Source: Desulfatitalea alkaliphila (GTDB lineage: Bacteria; Desulfobacterota; Desulfobacteria; Desulfobacterales; Desulfosarcinaceae). From it: a DNA stretch of 64,000 bases. Below, piece after piece: positions 52,405 through 60,109 of the stretch. The stretch's first letter is position 1; every line of letters begins with the position of its first letter. Both the position numbers and the translations under genes were made by a program. The stretch covers positions 1 through 64,000 of the forward strand of contig NZ_JALJRB010000013.1 in assembly GCF_022968795.1 (NCBI RefSeq), read 5' to 3'. Under the pieces are notes generated by a model. It was not told where the DNA came from. It saw nothing but the letters and a program-made list of their open reading frames with translations, and made no database searches.

Positions 52405-52724
52405 GTAGAAAGACCTTTCTACAATGTAGAATGTCCAAAGAGCACCTTTCTACAGCGCAAGTCGCTGATATTTATAGCGTTACGAGGCAAGCGTAGAAAG
52501 TGTAGAAAGGTTTCAGAGGTTACTCCCCCTTACTGTTCATTTTTTCAAATCATGGGATGAAGGCATACCTGAAAAAAACGGGCTATGTGTGAGTAATATT
52601 TCTATACCTTTCTACACTTTCTACAAAAAAATATATAACTAACTGTTATTACTACTGTTAAGAGATGTAGAAAGGGGGTGTAGAAAGGTCTCTGGGCGTA
52701 GAAACCCCTTTCTACGCTTTCTAC
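52405..52724. other. Iteron cluster, probable replication origin
   Basis: The 8-mer GTAGAAAG occurs perfectly 11 times in 320 bases: plus strand at 52405, 52493, 52502, 52667, 52680; minus strand (CTTTCTAC) at 52415, 52446, 52608, 52617, 52708, 52717. Near copies are at 52426 and 52698. Three pairs are spaced exactly 9 bases (52493/52502, 52608/52617, 52708/52717). An AT-rich stretch (52622-52660) lies in the middle. Directly downstream of the primase-helicase gene this looks like an iteron-type origin; a repressor/operator array is the alternative. Confidence 0.75.
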
Positions 52725-52727
52725 CAT

Positions 52728-52759
52728 CCGACACTCAGGCTCCGGCTCCGGTAAGTAAC
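52728..52759 (+). promoter_or_regulatory. Bipartite phage promoter-like motif, copy 3
   Basis: CCGACA (52728-52733), 16 bases, GGTAAGTAAC (52750-52759), starting 3 bases after the last iteron and 38 bases before the next gene. Confidence 0.7.
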
Positions 52760-52796
52760 GGGAAGAAAAATAAACCCGAACTTCCGGAGGTCACCC

Positions 52797-53585
52797 ATGA
52801 GTCTTTTACAAACCATGCTCACGCATCTTGATTCCCCTGTGTGTGAGCCTTCCCAACAAGCTGCTCCGCCTGCTGAAAATGACAGCAGCACACCGGAGCC
52901 CGATCTTTTTGTATCCACCGATCTGGACACCGCACAATTCGAGTGGGCCGTCACGTCCGCCAGCGACGTTGAATACAATGGCAAAATTTATCGACGTCTC
53001 GAGCCGGAGTATTTTGCATGGCTCCGTTCACGGATGCTGGCAGCCCAGTCCGCTTTCAAAGCCGGTAAGCTTTCTGAATCAACATGGGAAAGCCTGAAAA
53101 GCAGGTTCAACCCGCTTCAGGAATACGCGGTTCAGAAATTCGGCAAGGAAGATTTACAGCAGGCATCCCGTCAACTCAGCCCACAGAATTACCAGCCTCC
53201 CCGTCATGTTCCGGCAAACCCCGAGAAACCTGCAGAACCTCCCAAGAACAACTGGATTTATCCGCCAAACGAAGCTTGGAATTGTATAGAGCAGGTCTGC
53301 TCCGACGCATTGGCCAAAGTTGATGCCATCAAGGAGGAAGCCATGTCCCAGAAATGGTCTGAAGCCAGGCTATACCAGAATCAGGGACGATACCGCTTCC
53401 CCTGTGGTCAGGACTACGGGCTGGTCTGCTTTGTCGGCGGTGACCGGAAGATCGGTGCCGTGACGGAAAGATATATCGAAATCATCCACAGCCCGGATAC
53501 ACCGCGTCCCAGCACGCTCAGGTTTCACAACCCGGATGTTTCGCAGCCGTGGTTGAAGAAAGTGGAGAGTAACCATGAGCATTAA
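52797..53585 (+). CDS. Phage protein of unknown function, duplicated module part 1
   Basis: A 262-residue protein, related along residues ~40-258 to the protein at 24043-24771 (about 55% identical by eye). Conserved parts are RRLEPEYFAWLRSRMLAAQS, NNWIYPPNEAWNC, KVDAIKEEAMSQKWSEARLY, FPCGQDYGLVCFVGGD and STLRFHNPDVSQPWLKKVE. The N-terminal 40 residues are Pro/Ala/Ser-rich. It is not assigned to a family. GGAGGTCACCC precedes ATG 52797, and its last bases overlap the HTH gene. The pairing seen twice suggests the two proteins act together, possibly in control of DNA packaging or late genes. Confidence 0.75.
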   Translation: MSLLQTMLTHLDSPVCEPSQQAAPPAENDSSTPEPDLFVSTDLDTAQFEWAVTSASDVEYNGKIYRRLEPEYFAWLRSRMLAAQSAFKAGKLSESTWESLKSRFNPLQEYAVQKFGKEDLQQASRQLSPQNYQPPRHVPANPEKPAEPPKNNWIYPPNEAWNCIEQVCSDALAKVDAIKEEAMSQKWSEARLYQNQGRYRFPCGQDYGLVCFVGGDRKIGAVTERYIEIIHSPDTPRPSTLRFHNPDVSQPWLKKVESNHEH

Positions 53586-53850
53586 GAAATACGCCAATGC
53601 CGAACACATCCTGCCGAGAGAGATGCTCAAGGAGGTGCAGAAGTACCATTCCGGCATTCTTTGGATTCCAGCGCCGGGCAGTTTTTACAAGGAACGCAGG
53701 CAGCTGGTTATCGCCCTGAAAAGTCAGGGAATAGAAACCGATGAAATTGCCAGCCTCGCCGGTATCACACGTCGCCGGGTCAATCAGATCCTCGCGGACC
53801 ACAGAAAAGAAACCGACGCCCGACAGGTTGAGGACTCTTCCGGTATGTAA
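53575..53850 (+). CDS. CD3324-like HTH protein, duplicated module part 2
   Basis: A 91-residue protein: KKYANAEHILPREMLKEVQK, YHSGILWIPAPGSFYKERRQ, and the HTH GIETDEIASLAGITRRRVNQ. It overlaps the previous gene by 11 bases. The paralogue at 24775-25026 keeps the same order and spacing. It is probably a DNA-binding regulator whose partner is the upstream protein. Confidence 0.78.
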   Translation: MSIKKYANAEHILPREMLKEVQKYHSGILWIPAPGSFYKERRQLVIALKSQGIETDEIASLAGITRRRVNQILADHRKETDARQVEDSSGM

Positions 53851-53938
53851 GGCTTGAGGTGCGGGAAAACGGGCTAAATCTGCCTTCCGCCCCGAACCCC
53901 GAAATTTGGAAACAAAATTGATAAACCGGAGATGAGCC

Positions 53939-54472
53939 TTGGGCGTTACAAAAAAAGACGAACAGAATCTGGATCGCTGGCATCGGAATGAGGGCCGGAC
54001 GGACCATGATCAGGCAAAGAGCAAAGCGGGAGCTAAAGAAGGAAACCTTCGCACGCTCAAGCATGGCATCTTTGCCGACCGCTGCCTGACTCCGGAAGAA
54101 AAGGTCATGTTCGACAGCATCATCGAAAAGCTACATGAGGACTTTCAGTTCAACAAATCCAGCGATTTCCTGCAGGTCGAGCTTGTGGGCATCTACTCGG
54201 TAAAGCTGGTCCGGGCACAGATCGAAGGAAACACACAGGCAGCCGAAAGTCTCGACCGGATGATCCGCTGCCACATGAAGGATCTCAAGACCACCAAGAT
54301 TGCCCGTGAGGGTGAGGAGCCGAAAGGTCCGCAGACGTCTCCTGCCGAATGGGCCTCCGCTCTTCTTGAAAAAGTGAGTGAAGCCGCCGCCCAGAAGACC
54401 GCTTCCGTGAAAAAGCCGAAAAAAAGTTCAGATAACACCAGAGCCTCAAAAAGAAAGAGCGCGAAGGATTAG
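53939..54472 (+). CDS. Terminase small subunit-like protein
   Basis: A 177-residue basic protein. The N-terminal SKAGAKEGNLRTLKHGIFAD matches the opening of many phage terminase small subunits and related packaging proteins (GNxNALKHG-like). It continues with a helical region (LTPEEKVMFDSIIEKLHEDF) and a Lys-rich tail (KKPKKSSDNTRASKRKSAKD). The start is TTG 53939, seven bases after GGAG; no ATG is available in frame nearby. The terminase large subunit lies 2.5 kb downstream, separated by a minus-strand recombinase insert, which is unusual. Confidence 0.65.
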   Translation: MGVTKKDEQNLDRWHRNEGRTDHDQAKSKAGAKEGNLRTLKHGIFADRCLTPEEKVMFDSIIEKLHEDFQFNKSSDFLQVELVGIYSVKLVRAQIEGNTQAAESLDRMIRCHMKDLKTTKIAREGEEPKGPQTSPAEWASALLEKVSEAAAQKTASVKKPKKSSDNTRASKRKSAKD

Positions 54473-54598
54473 GCAGTTATGGAGGCTCAAGATGACAGGA
54501 ATTTCAGATAAGACGTGTTCCCGGAAATTTCAGTTAAGTAAAATTTCTCAAATGAAAGGTGCGAACCATCGGTTCAGCATCGGTTCCCTCCAATCCTA

Positions 54599-54647
54599 TG
54601 CGCATAAGACCATACATAAGAAAATCAACTTTATTGGCTTATGCGCA
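54599..54647. repeat. Inverted repeat near the tyrosine recombinase
   Basis: TGCGCATAAG (54599-54608) and CTTATGCGCA (54638-54647) are perfect inverted 10-mers 29 bases apart; two related CGCATAAC/CACATAAC half-sites follow before 54712. The 311-base gap 54473-54783 has no gene. The repeats lie 137 bases from the 3' end of the tyrosine recombinase gene and could be its recombination or operator site. Confidence 0.5.
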
Positions 54648-54783
54648 CATAACGCCATAAATCCCAAAGTGGCCTGTATGGCCTTGTTCGCGCATAACGG
54701 CATATGCCGCAATTTTAATATGCGGCCCGGGAACGAAAAAGGAGCAGCAGGAGCCGCTCCGGATGTTCAGGTCAACGCTGGTG

Positions 54784-55692
54784 CTACAGCCTTTCAAGAG
54801 CATCCTCGAGCTGACCATCGACAAGGTGAGTGTAAATCTGGGTCGTTGAAATATCCCGGTGCCCCAGCGCCCTCTGCACGACAAGCAGGTCGCTGGTGGC
54901 CCCGTAAAGGTGGGTTGCAAAGGTATGCCGCAGACCATGCGGAGTCAGGTTCTTTTCAATACCGGCTTTGTTCAGCCACAAGGCTATTCGGTTGGCTATC
55001 TGCCGCTGGCAAAGACGTGTTCCTCTATTGGATAGAAACAGTGCGTTGCATGGCGCTGTGCTTTGCCGGGATCGTTCTTTCAAATATCTTTTCAGCAGGA
55101 TGCGGAGGTCGGTTTTTATGAACTTGACCTGCACCACATTCCCTTTGGCTCTGACTCTCAGGTGCTTTGCATCGAGATCGATATCGTCCGTGTCCAGCGC
55201 CTCGAGCTCACCGATGCGGATGCCGGTGCCGAGCAGGACTTCGATCATGACCCGGTCCCGCATTCCGGCAAAGCCCGTGCGGCCTTTTACCTCTTTCAGC
55301 AATGCCTTCTTTTCTGAAGCTGTAAGAAACACCGGCGGCTTCTGTGCCAGCCTTTTCATGCGAACCGACCGGGCCGGGTTTTCAGTTGTAAGCCCGGCAT
55401 CGGTAGTCCATGTGAAGAAGGAACGGACCGCCGCTTTCAACCGATGCACCGATGCCGGTGACCTTGCTCCCGAATCCGTGGTCAAAAGCTCTGGCGAGGA
55501 TAAAGCCCGGTCCAGCAGGCCGGGTGTCACATCTTGGCAGCAGAGCCCGGGCTGGAAGGATTCGGCCACACAGGCCACCAGTCGCAGATCACGACGGTAT
55601 GCGGTCACAGTCCCGGCTGCTTTGTTTTCGGCCGACAGGTGGGCACAGAACCGCTCTATGGCCGTTTCCAGTCGATCACTGCTGTTCGGCAT
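54784..55692 (-). CDS. Tyrosine recombinase (XerC/D-like)
   Basis: A 302-residue integrase-fold recombinase with the complete active set: Arg159 (LLGTGIRIGELEAL), Lys184, His252 and Arg255 (PHGLRHTFATHL), His278 and nucleophile Tyr287 (ALGHRDISTTQIYTH). The N-terminal core-binding domain (AIERFCAHLSAENKAAGTVT) is normal for Xer-type enzymes. It is on the opposite strand to the phage late genes and between the small and large terminase genes. A second recombinase in an element that already has a serine integrase suggests dimer resolution, inversion, or a nested mobile unit. Confidence 0.92.
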   Translation of the reverse strand: MPNSSDRLETAIERFCAHLSAENKAAGTVTAYRRDLRLVACVAESFQPGLCCQDVTPGLLDRALSSPELLTTDSGARSPASVHRLKAAVRSFFTWTTDAGLTTENPARSVRMKRLAQKPPVFLTASEKKALLKEVKGRTGFAGMRDRVMIEVLLGTGIRIGELEALDTDDIDLDAKHLRVRAKGNVVQVKFIKTDLRILLKRYLKERSRQSTAPCNALFLSNRGTRLCQRQIANRIALWLNKAGIEKNLTPHGLRHTFATHLYGATSDLLVVQRALGHRDISTTQIYTHLVDGQLEDALERL

Positions 55693-56047
55693 CGGTCACC
55701 TCCGTCTGCTTGCTGTGTCCCATCGGGGTGCTCTTGGGCAGCGGCAGCTCATCGATAAATCCGGAATCCTTGGCCCATACCAGCATCATCCGGAACACTC
55801 GGATGGTCTTGGCGACGGTTCTTTCGGCCCGGGCATTGCCGTTTCCGAGCTTCAGCAGCGCATCGCATTTGAGAAACTTTCCAACCTGCGTGATACGCAG
55901 CTCCTGAAGCTTCTTGTCCTTGCCGATATATCCCTCGATGAGATCGAGGTCCTTCCGGTAGGTGTAGAGCGTCCGCTCCTTTTTGCCGTTCTCCCGAAGA
56001 TGGTTGATGAAGGCGGCTGTGGTTTCATGAATGGTCATTTCTGTCAT
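55676..56047 (-). CDS. Stand-alone core-binding (SAM-like) recombinase domain
   Basis: A 123-residue protein that matches only the N-terminal core-binding domain of tyrosine recombinases (TAAFINHLRENGKKERTLYT, KDLDLIEGYIGKDKKLQELR, RTVAKTIRVFRMMLVWAKDS). No catalytic domain follows; instead its 3' end overlaps the start of the full XerC/D-like gene by 17 bases. It may be a partner or a regulator that occupies the same DNA arms, or a remnant of a second recombinase. Confidence 0.8.
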   Translation of the reverse strand: MTEMTIHETTAAFINHLRENGKKERTLYTYRKDLDLIEGYIGKDKKLQELRITQVGKFLKCDALLKLGNGNARAERTVAKTIRVFRMMLVWAKDSGFIDELPLPKSTPMGHSKQTEVTDAEQQ

Positions 56048-56080
56048 GGCATTAACTCCTTTGTTTGTGAAGCCGGTGGC

Positions 56081-56275
56081 TTAACCCAGAAACTCATCGA
56101 TCTGCTGGAGCAGCTCTTCGACATGCCCGAGCGACCCGACGTGCGCCCAGTTGATATTCGATTGCCCGGCATCTGCGGCCAGCTTCTGCTGAATCCGCTG
56201 GATGTACTCGGCAATGTTGTCCTGGCGCTTTTTGTAGGCCGTTCTGGCGTCGTCGCTGTTTTTTACCTGTTTCAT
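56081..56275 (-). CDS. Small helical protein upstream of the recombinase pair
   Basis: A 64-residue protein (MKQVKNSDDARTAYKKRQDN; LGHVEELLQQIDEFLG), not recognised, likely helical. It is 33 bases upstream of the core-binding-domain gene on the same strand, so it forms a three-gene unit with the recombinases. CAGGAGACGCCCC precedes ATG 56275. A GCGGGAC/GTCCCGC palindrome lies at 56306-56320 in the divergent gap. Confidence 0.6.
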   Translation of the reverse strand: MKQVKNSDDARTAYKKRQDNIAEYIQRIQQKLAADAGQSNINWAHVGSLGHVEELLQQIDEFLG

Positions 56276-56415
56276 GGGGCGTCTCCTGCTTCGGTTTATA
56301 GTTCTGCGGGACCGTCCCGCGTTATGTCCAATGACGCTTATATCCCCTTGGAAATCAAGTGTTTGCAGAGATGTTTCTGCATTAAAACGACAACCCTAAA
56401 ACAAAGGAGCGCAAC

Positions 56416-56688
56416 ATGTTAAAGAAAGCACTCGAATGGGTAGTCCCATTGACGCTGGCCGGTATGGTTGCTGGCTGCGCCACGTACAGGCCGCCTGAGC
56501 AGATTCAGTCGGCAACATCCACCCTGAACCGCTACACCCCGGAATATGTCCGGGAGGCAAACAAGGCTTTGGTTGAATCCAACCACCCTGATGCGGAACG
56601 TCTGGTCGGAATCGGCCTGCGTCTGCAGACAGCCATTGATTCACTGGATAGCTGGGCGAACACAAACCCGGAGGACAGTGAACAATGA
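56416..56688 (+). CDS. Small phage lipoprotein
   Basis: A 90-residue protein with a lipoprotein signal: hydrophobic VVPLTLAGMVAGCATYRP with the lipobox AGMVAGC (Cys22). The mature part is helical. Short lipoproteins in phage late regions often serve in lysis (Rz1-like) or superinfection exclusion, but there is no proline-rich Rz1 signature, so the role is open. ACAAAGGAGCGCAAC precedes ATG 56416, and its stop overlaps the next start (ATGA). Confidence 0.75.
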   Translation: MLKKALEWVVPLTLAGMVAGCATYRPPEQIQSATSTLNRYTPEYVREANKALVESNHPDAERLVGIGLRLQTAIDSLDSWANTNPEDSEQ

Positions 56689-56963
56689 AACAGATACTCG
56701 AACAAAACAGCGATGCGATCCGGGAGGCCGGTCAGGCACTGGTCGATATCGGCTCTGAGCTGGCGGCCGGGCGCATAGACGACGCATTCGAACGTATGGA
56801 AGCCGCCCGTCAGAAATACGTGGAATGGCAGGAACTCGATCAGGCCATTCTGGATATAGAGGAAGCTGTCAGTAACAGGACGAACACATTGGCGGTTCAG
56901 CAGATCCTCACAGAGCTGATCTCATCGGTTCTTGGAATTGCCATCCGTAAAGAGATGAATTGA
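56685..56963 (+). CDS. Small phage protein before the terminase
   Basis: A 92-residue acidic helical protein (QNSDAIREAGQALVDIGSEL; QKYVEWQELDQAILDIEEAV) without a recognised domain. It overlaps the lipoprotein upstream by four bases and the terminase downstream by one, so it is part of the packaging unit. It could be a second small terminase-like subunit. Confidence 0.7.
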   Translation: MKQILEQNSDAIREAGQALVDIGSELAAGRIDDAFERMEAARQKYVEWQELDQAILDIEEAVSNRTNTLAVQQILTELISSVLGIAIRKEMN

Positions 56964-58486
56964 TGGGTGTCTCTGATAAGGAGCGCAGGCTGGCCGAAAC
57001 ACTCCGTGACCCGGTCTTGTGGGGACAGGCATATCTCTACAACCGGGACGGTTCGGCACGCTCGTATTGGGATCACCAGAAGGAAGACCTCCGCTGTTCC
57101 CACAAAAACATCATCCACCTCGATGGCCGTGACGTTGGCAAGTCGATCGTGCTTTCGACGGATGCACTGCACTATACCTTCACGACTCGCGGCGGACAGG
57201 GATTGATTGCCGCTCCTCATCAGGGACATCTGGACACGGTCATCGAGGAAATCGAATACCAGCTGGATCACAATGAAGACTTGATGAACAGCATTGCCAT
57301 CTCGAAATACGGCAAACCCAAAATAACCCGGAAGCCATACTTCCGACTGGAGTTTACCAATGGCTCCGTGATCTATTTCCGTCCGGCTGGTGCGTATGGC
57401 GATGCATTCCGCTCGCTTCATGTAGACCGAGTTTGGGTAGATGAAGGCGCGTGGCTTTCCGAGCGTGCATGGAAGGCGCTCAGACAATGCTTGAAAACAG
57501 GCGGCCGCCTGAAAATCTATTCCACCCCCAATGGCCTGAGAAACACTACCTACTATCGGCTGACCCTGTCGGAACAATTCAAGGTGTTCCGCTGGGCCTC
57601 TTGGCTCAATCCATTCTGGACGGCTGAACGGGAATCGGAGCTGCTGGAGTTTTATGGCGGCAAAGACACATCGGGCTGGCAGCATGAGGTTGCCGGGGAA
57701 CACGGGAAGCCTTCCTACGGAACGTTTAATGTTGAGCAGTTCAATCTCTGCCGACAGGAATTGCTGGAATATCAGAAGGTCACCATCACCGATACCGAGC
57801 TGCGTGATTGTGAAACAGAGGAAGCCGCCTATGACCGGCTTGAACTGCTGCTCAACCTCACGCCCCGAACCGGGTTATTCTGGATTGGCGGTGACCTTGG
57901 ATATACCAATGACCCGACCGAGCTGGTTATCTTTCAGGAAGCCGAGGTGGGTGATCGCAGCATCCTGAAACTGGTGCTGCGTATTCACATGGAGCATGTT
58001 TCGTATCCGCACATTGCCCAGACCATCGCACTGCTCGAGCGCTATTTCACTCCGGCGGGAATCGGCGTGGACAATGGCGGCAACGGTCTGGCCGTCGTGC
58101 AGGAACTGCTGACCCTCGACAAATACAAAGAGCTGGAATTGGAAGGCCGCTTGAAAGGCTTTGACTTCGGCGGCATGACCCGGCTCACCATCCGAGATGG
58201 CAAGGAGATCAAGAAGCGGACAAAAGAGCTGATGACCAGCCTGATTAACGGTGCCCTCCAGCGCAAACAGATCATCTTCCCGTCAGACGATCTGGAAATT
58301 GAAGACCAGTTCACCACCCAGACGTACACCCTGCGGGACGGTAAGATCATCTACTCCAAAGGCAACGACCACATAATCGATGCGGTCCGCTGTGCCATGC
58401 TCATTCGGGAGCAAGGCAACCTCGACCTTGCCGGTGAAGAGACCGTCTGGCTCAAGCCTGTTCTGACAGAGCCGGTCTTTATTTAA
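56963..58486 (+). CDS. terL: Terminase large subunit
   Basis: A 507-residue packaging ATPase-nuclease. The ATPase has NIIHLDGRDVGKSIVLS (Walker A variant G-R-D-V-G-K-S near residue 53), VDRVWVDEGAWLSERAW (Walker B, acid Glu near 157) and LKIYSTPNGLRNTTYY (coupling motif C). The nuclease has IGGDLGYTNDPTELVIF (Asp near 313) and AGIGVDNGGNGLAVVQELL. It cuts concatemers and pumps DNA into the procapsid. ATG 56963 overlaps the previous stop. A bipartite promoter-like motif follows at 58496. Confidence 0.92.
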   Translation: MGVSDKERRLAETLRDPVLWGQAYLYNRDGSARSYWDHQKEDLRCSHKNIIHLDGRDVGKSIVLSTDALHYTFTTRGGQGLIAAPHQGHLDTVIEEIEYQLDHNEDLMNSIAISKYGKPKITRKPYFRLEFTNGSVIYFRPAGAYGDAFRSLHVDRVWVDEGAWLSERAWKALRQCLKTGGRLKIYSTPNGLRNTTYYRLTLSEQFKVFRWASWLNPFWTAERESELLEFYGGKDTSGWQHEVAGEHGKPSYGTFNVEQFNLCRQELLEYQKVTITDTELRDCETEEAAYDRLELLLNLTPRTGLFWIGGDLGYTNDPTELVIFQEAEVGDRSILKLVLRIHMEHVSYPHIAQTIALLERYFTPAGIGVDNGGNGLAVVQELLTLDKYKELELEGRLKGFDFGGMTRLTIRDGKEIKKRTKELMTSLINGALQRKQIIFPSDDLEIEDQFTTQTYTLRDGKIIYSKGNDHIIDAVRCAMLIREQGNLDLAGEETVWLKPVLTEPVFI

Positions 58487-58495
58487 CCCTCCTTT

Positions 58496-58527
58496 CCGAC
58501 GTTTTTCCTCTTTCTCCGGTAAGTAAC
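58496..58527 (+). promoter_or_regulatory. Bipartite phage promoter-like motif, copy 4
   Basis: CCGACG (58496-58501), 16 bases, GGTAAGTAAC (58518-58527), ten bases after the terminase stop and 75 bases before the portal gene. Confidence 0.7.
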
Positions 58528-58601
58528 CCCAGTGTTGCCGTGATCGCCCCACAGCGGGGAGATGTGCGGCCGTTAAACCGGAAACAACCCGAGAGGATTA
58601 C

Positions 58602-60107
58602 GTGGATACAAACGCCCAGCCAGATACCGAGCAGCCTAATAACGAATCCAATGGATATGCGATTGTGCCCATGGCCGCAGCGGCAGCCCTCGACGCATCG
58701 GCCTTTAGCAAGGTAAACGCGTCGGACGCGGTTCCGGCTACATGGGAAGAGCGAGCCAGAAAGGCTTGGGAATACTATGTCGAAGAGCCGCTGGTAAAGA
58801 ACTGCGTCAATTCATGGCGCACCTTTGCGGTCGGGGATGAGATCAAAATTACCAGTGATGACGAGACTCTGAAAGATGATGCGGTCAACGCCGCATGGCG
58901 ACTCAATGTCTCGGAGTTCATAAAGGACATGATCCTTCAGTTGCTGGTCAAAGGCGACGCAGTCGGCTTCAAACGATATGCAACTTCCGGTCAGGACATC
59001 GAGGAAGTGGTATGTGTCAATCCGGTTTCGGTGAAGGTGAAGTATGCACAAGGCGAACTTATCGAAGCCACCCAACATGCCGAAGATTCAGGTTCAGCCA
59101 GCGACCCCATCGACCTTCCGGTGGATCAGGTCATCCACTTGAAATGGGATGCCCCGGGCTTTTCACCAAGAGGCAATTCACTGGTTCTTCCCGCGTTTCA
59201 GGCCATTGAACTGCTGCGTGACTACCGCCGCGCCGAACAGGCCATTGCCAAGCGCTGGGCCACGCCGTTCCGCTTGCTCAAAGTGGGCGGTGCCTTCGGA
59301 CAGAAGATGGTAATGCCGGACCAGCGAATGCTGGAACAGGTCCGCGACATGGTCAACAAGATGGATATGAAAAGCGGCCTTGTGGTCCCGTTTTATGTGA
59401 ATGTGGAAACTCACGGCACCGACGGCCAGGTCCTTAATGTCGAGGACAAGGTCAAGGAGGTCAAAGAAGACATCGTAGTGGCTCTCGGCCTTTCCCGTTC
59501 CTTGGTGACCGGAGACGGTCCCAACTTTGCCACGGCCTCGGTGAGCATGCAGAAAATGATGGTCATGATCCGGGAGATCAAACAGGCCGCCCGCAAACTG
59601 CTCGACTGGGTCTTCGATGACTGGATGGAACTGAAAGGCCACGCCGACAAATCCCTGCAATTCATCTTCAATGACCTCGACCCAAGTGATGCCGTCGACT
59701 TCAAGAAGCTGCTCATCGAGCTGTATGACCGTAAACTGATCAGCCGTTCCAGCCTGCAGCTCAAGATGGATCTGGACCCGGATATCGAAGCTGCCAACCG
59801 CGAGACCGAACGTAAGAACATCGACCTGATGGATGAAAAACAGGTGAAACCGGTCGTCGATATGGTGGTTTCCGGAATCATGAGTGTACCCAGCGCAAGA
59901 AAGATGCTCGGTATTCCCGCTGACGGCAATGATCTCGATACCGAGGCACACAATCACTATACAGAGGAACTGGAAGCAACGGCGGCGACCTCCCTGTGTG
60001 ATGAGTGCAGCCACTTCAATCCCGATTCCAACCGCTGCCGGGTACACAACACCGAGCGCACTTTCGATTCCCCGGCCTGCAGATTCATTGACCGCCGGGA
60101 ATCCTGA
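58602..60107 (+). CDS. Phage portal protein with Cys-rich tail
   Basis: A 501-residue portal: YVEEPLVKNCVNSWRTFAVG, KDMILQLLVKGDAVGFKRYA, VDQVIHLKWDAPGFSPRGNS, FQAIELLRDYRRAEQAIAKR and GLSRSLVTGDGPNFATASVS are typical portal segments. It should form the dodecameric channel at the capsid vertex. The last 35 residues carry four Cys (CDECSHF, CRVHNTE, SPACRF) that look like a zinc-binding tail not usual for portals. The start is GTG 58602 with GAGAGGA upstream. Two bases separate it from the giant head protein. Confidence 0.85.
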   Translation: MDTNAQPDTEQPNNESNGYAIVPMAAAAALDASAFSKVNASDAVPATWEERARKAWEYYVEEPLVKNCVNSWRTFAVGDEIKITSDDETLKDDAVNAAWRLNVSEFIKDMILQLLVKGDAVGFKRYATSGQDIEEVVCVNPVSVKVKYAQGELIEATQHAEDSGSASDPIDLPVDQVIHLKWDAPGFSPRGNSLVLPAFQAIELLRDYRRAEQAIAKRWATPFRLLKVGGAFGQKMVMPDQRMLEQVRDMVNKMDMKSGLVVPFYVNVETHGTDGQVLNVEDKVKEVKEDIVVALGLSRSLVTGDGPNFATASVSMQKMMVMIREIKQAARKLLDWVFDDWMELKGHADKSLQFIFNDLDPSDAVDFKKLLIELYDRKLISRSSLQLKMDLDPDIEAANRETERKNIDLMDEKQVKPVVDMVVSGIMSVPSARKMLGIPADGNDLDTEAHNHYTEELEATAATSLCDECSHFNPDSNRCRVHNTERTFDSPACRFIDRRES

Positions 60108-60109
60108 CC

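Noticed and set aside
52405-52724. Possible CRISPR array in the repeat-rich gap
   Set aside because: The repeat is only 8 bases, appears on both strands with irregular spacing, and no unique spacers or cas genes are present; an origin or operator array fits better.
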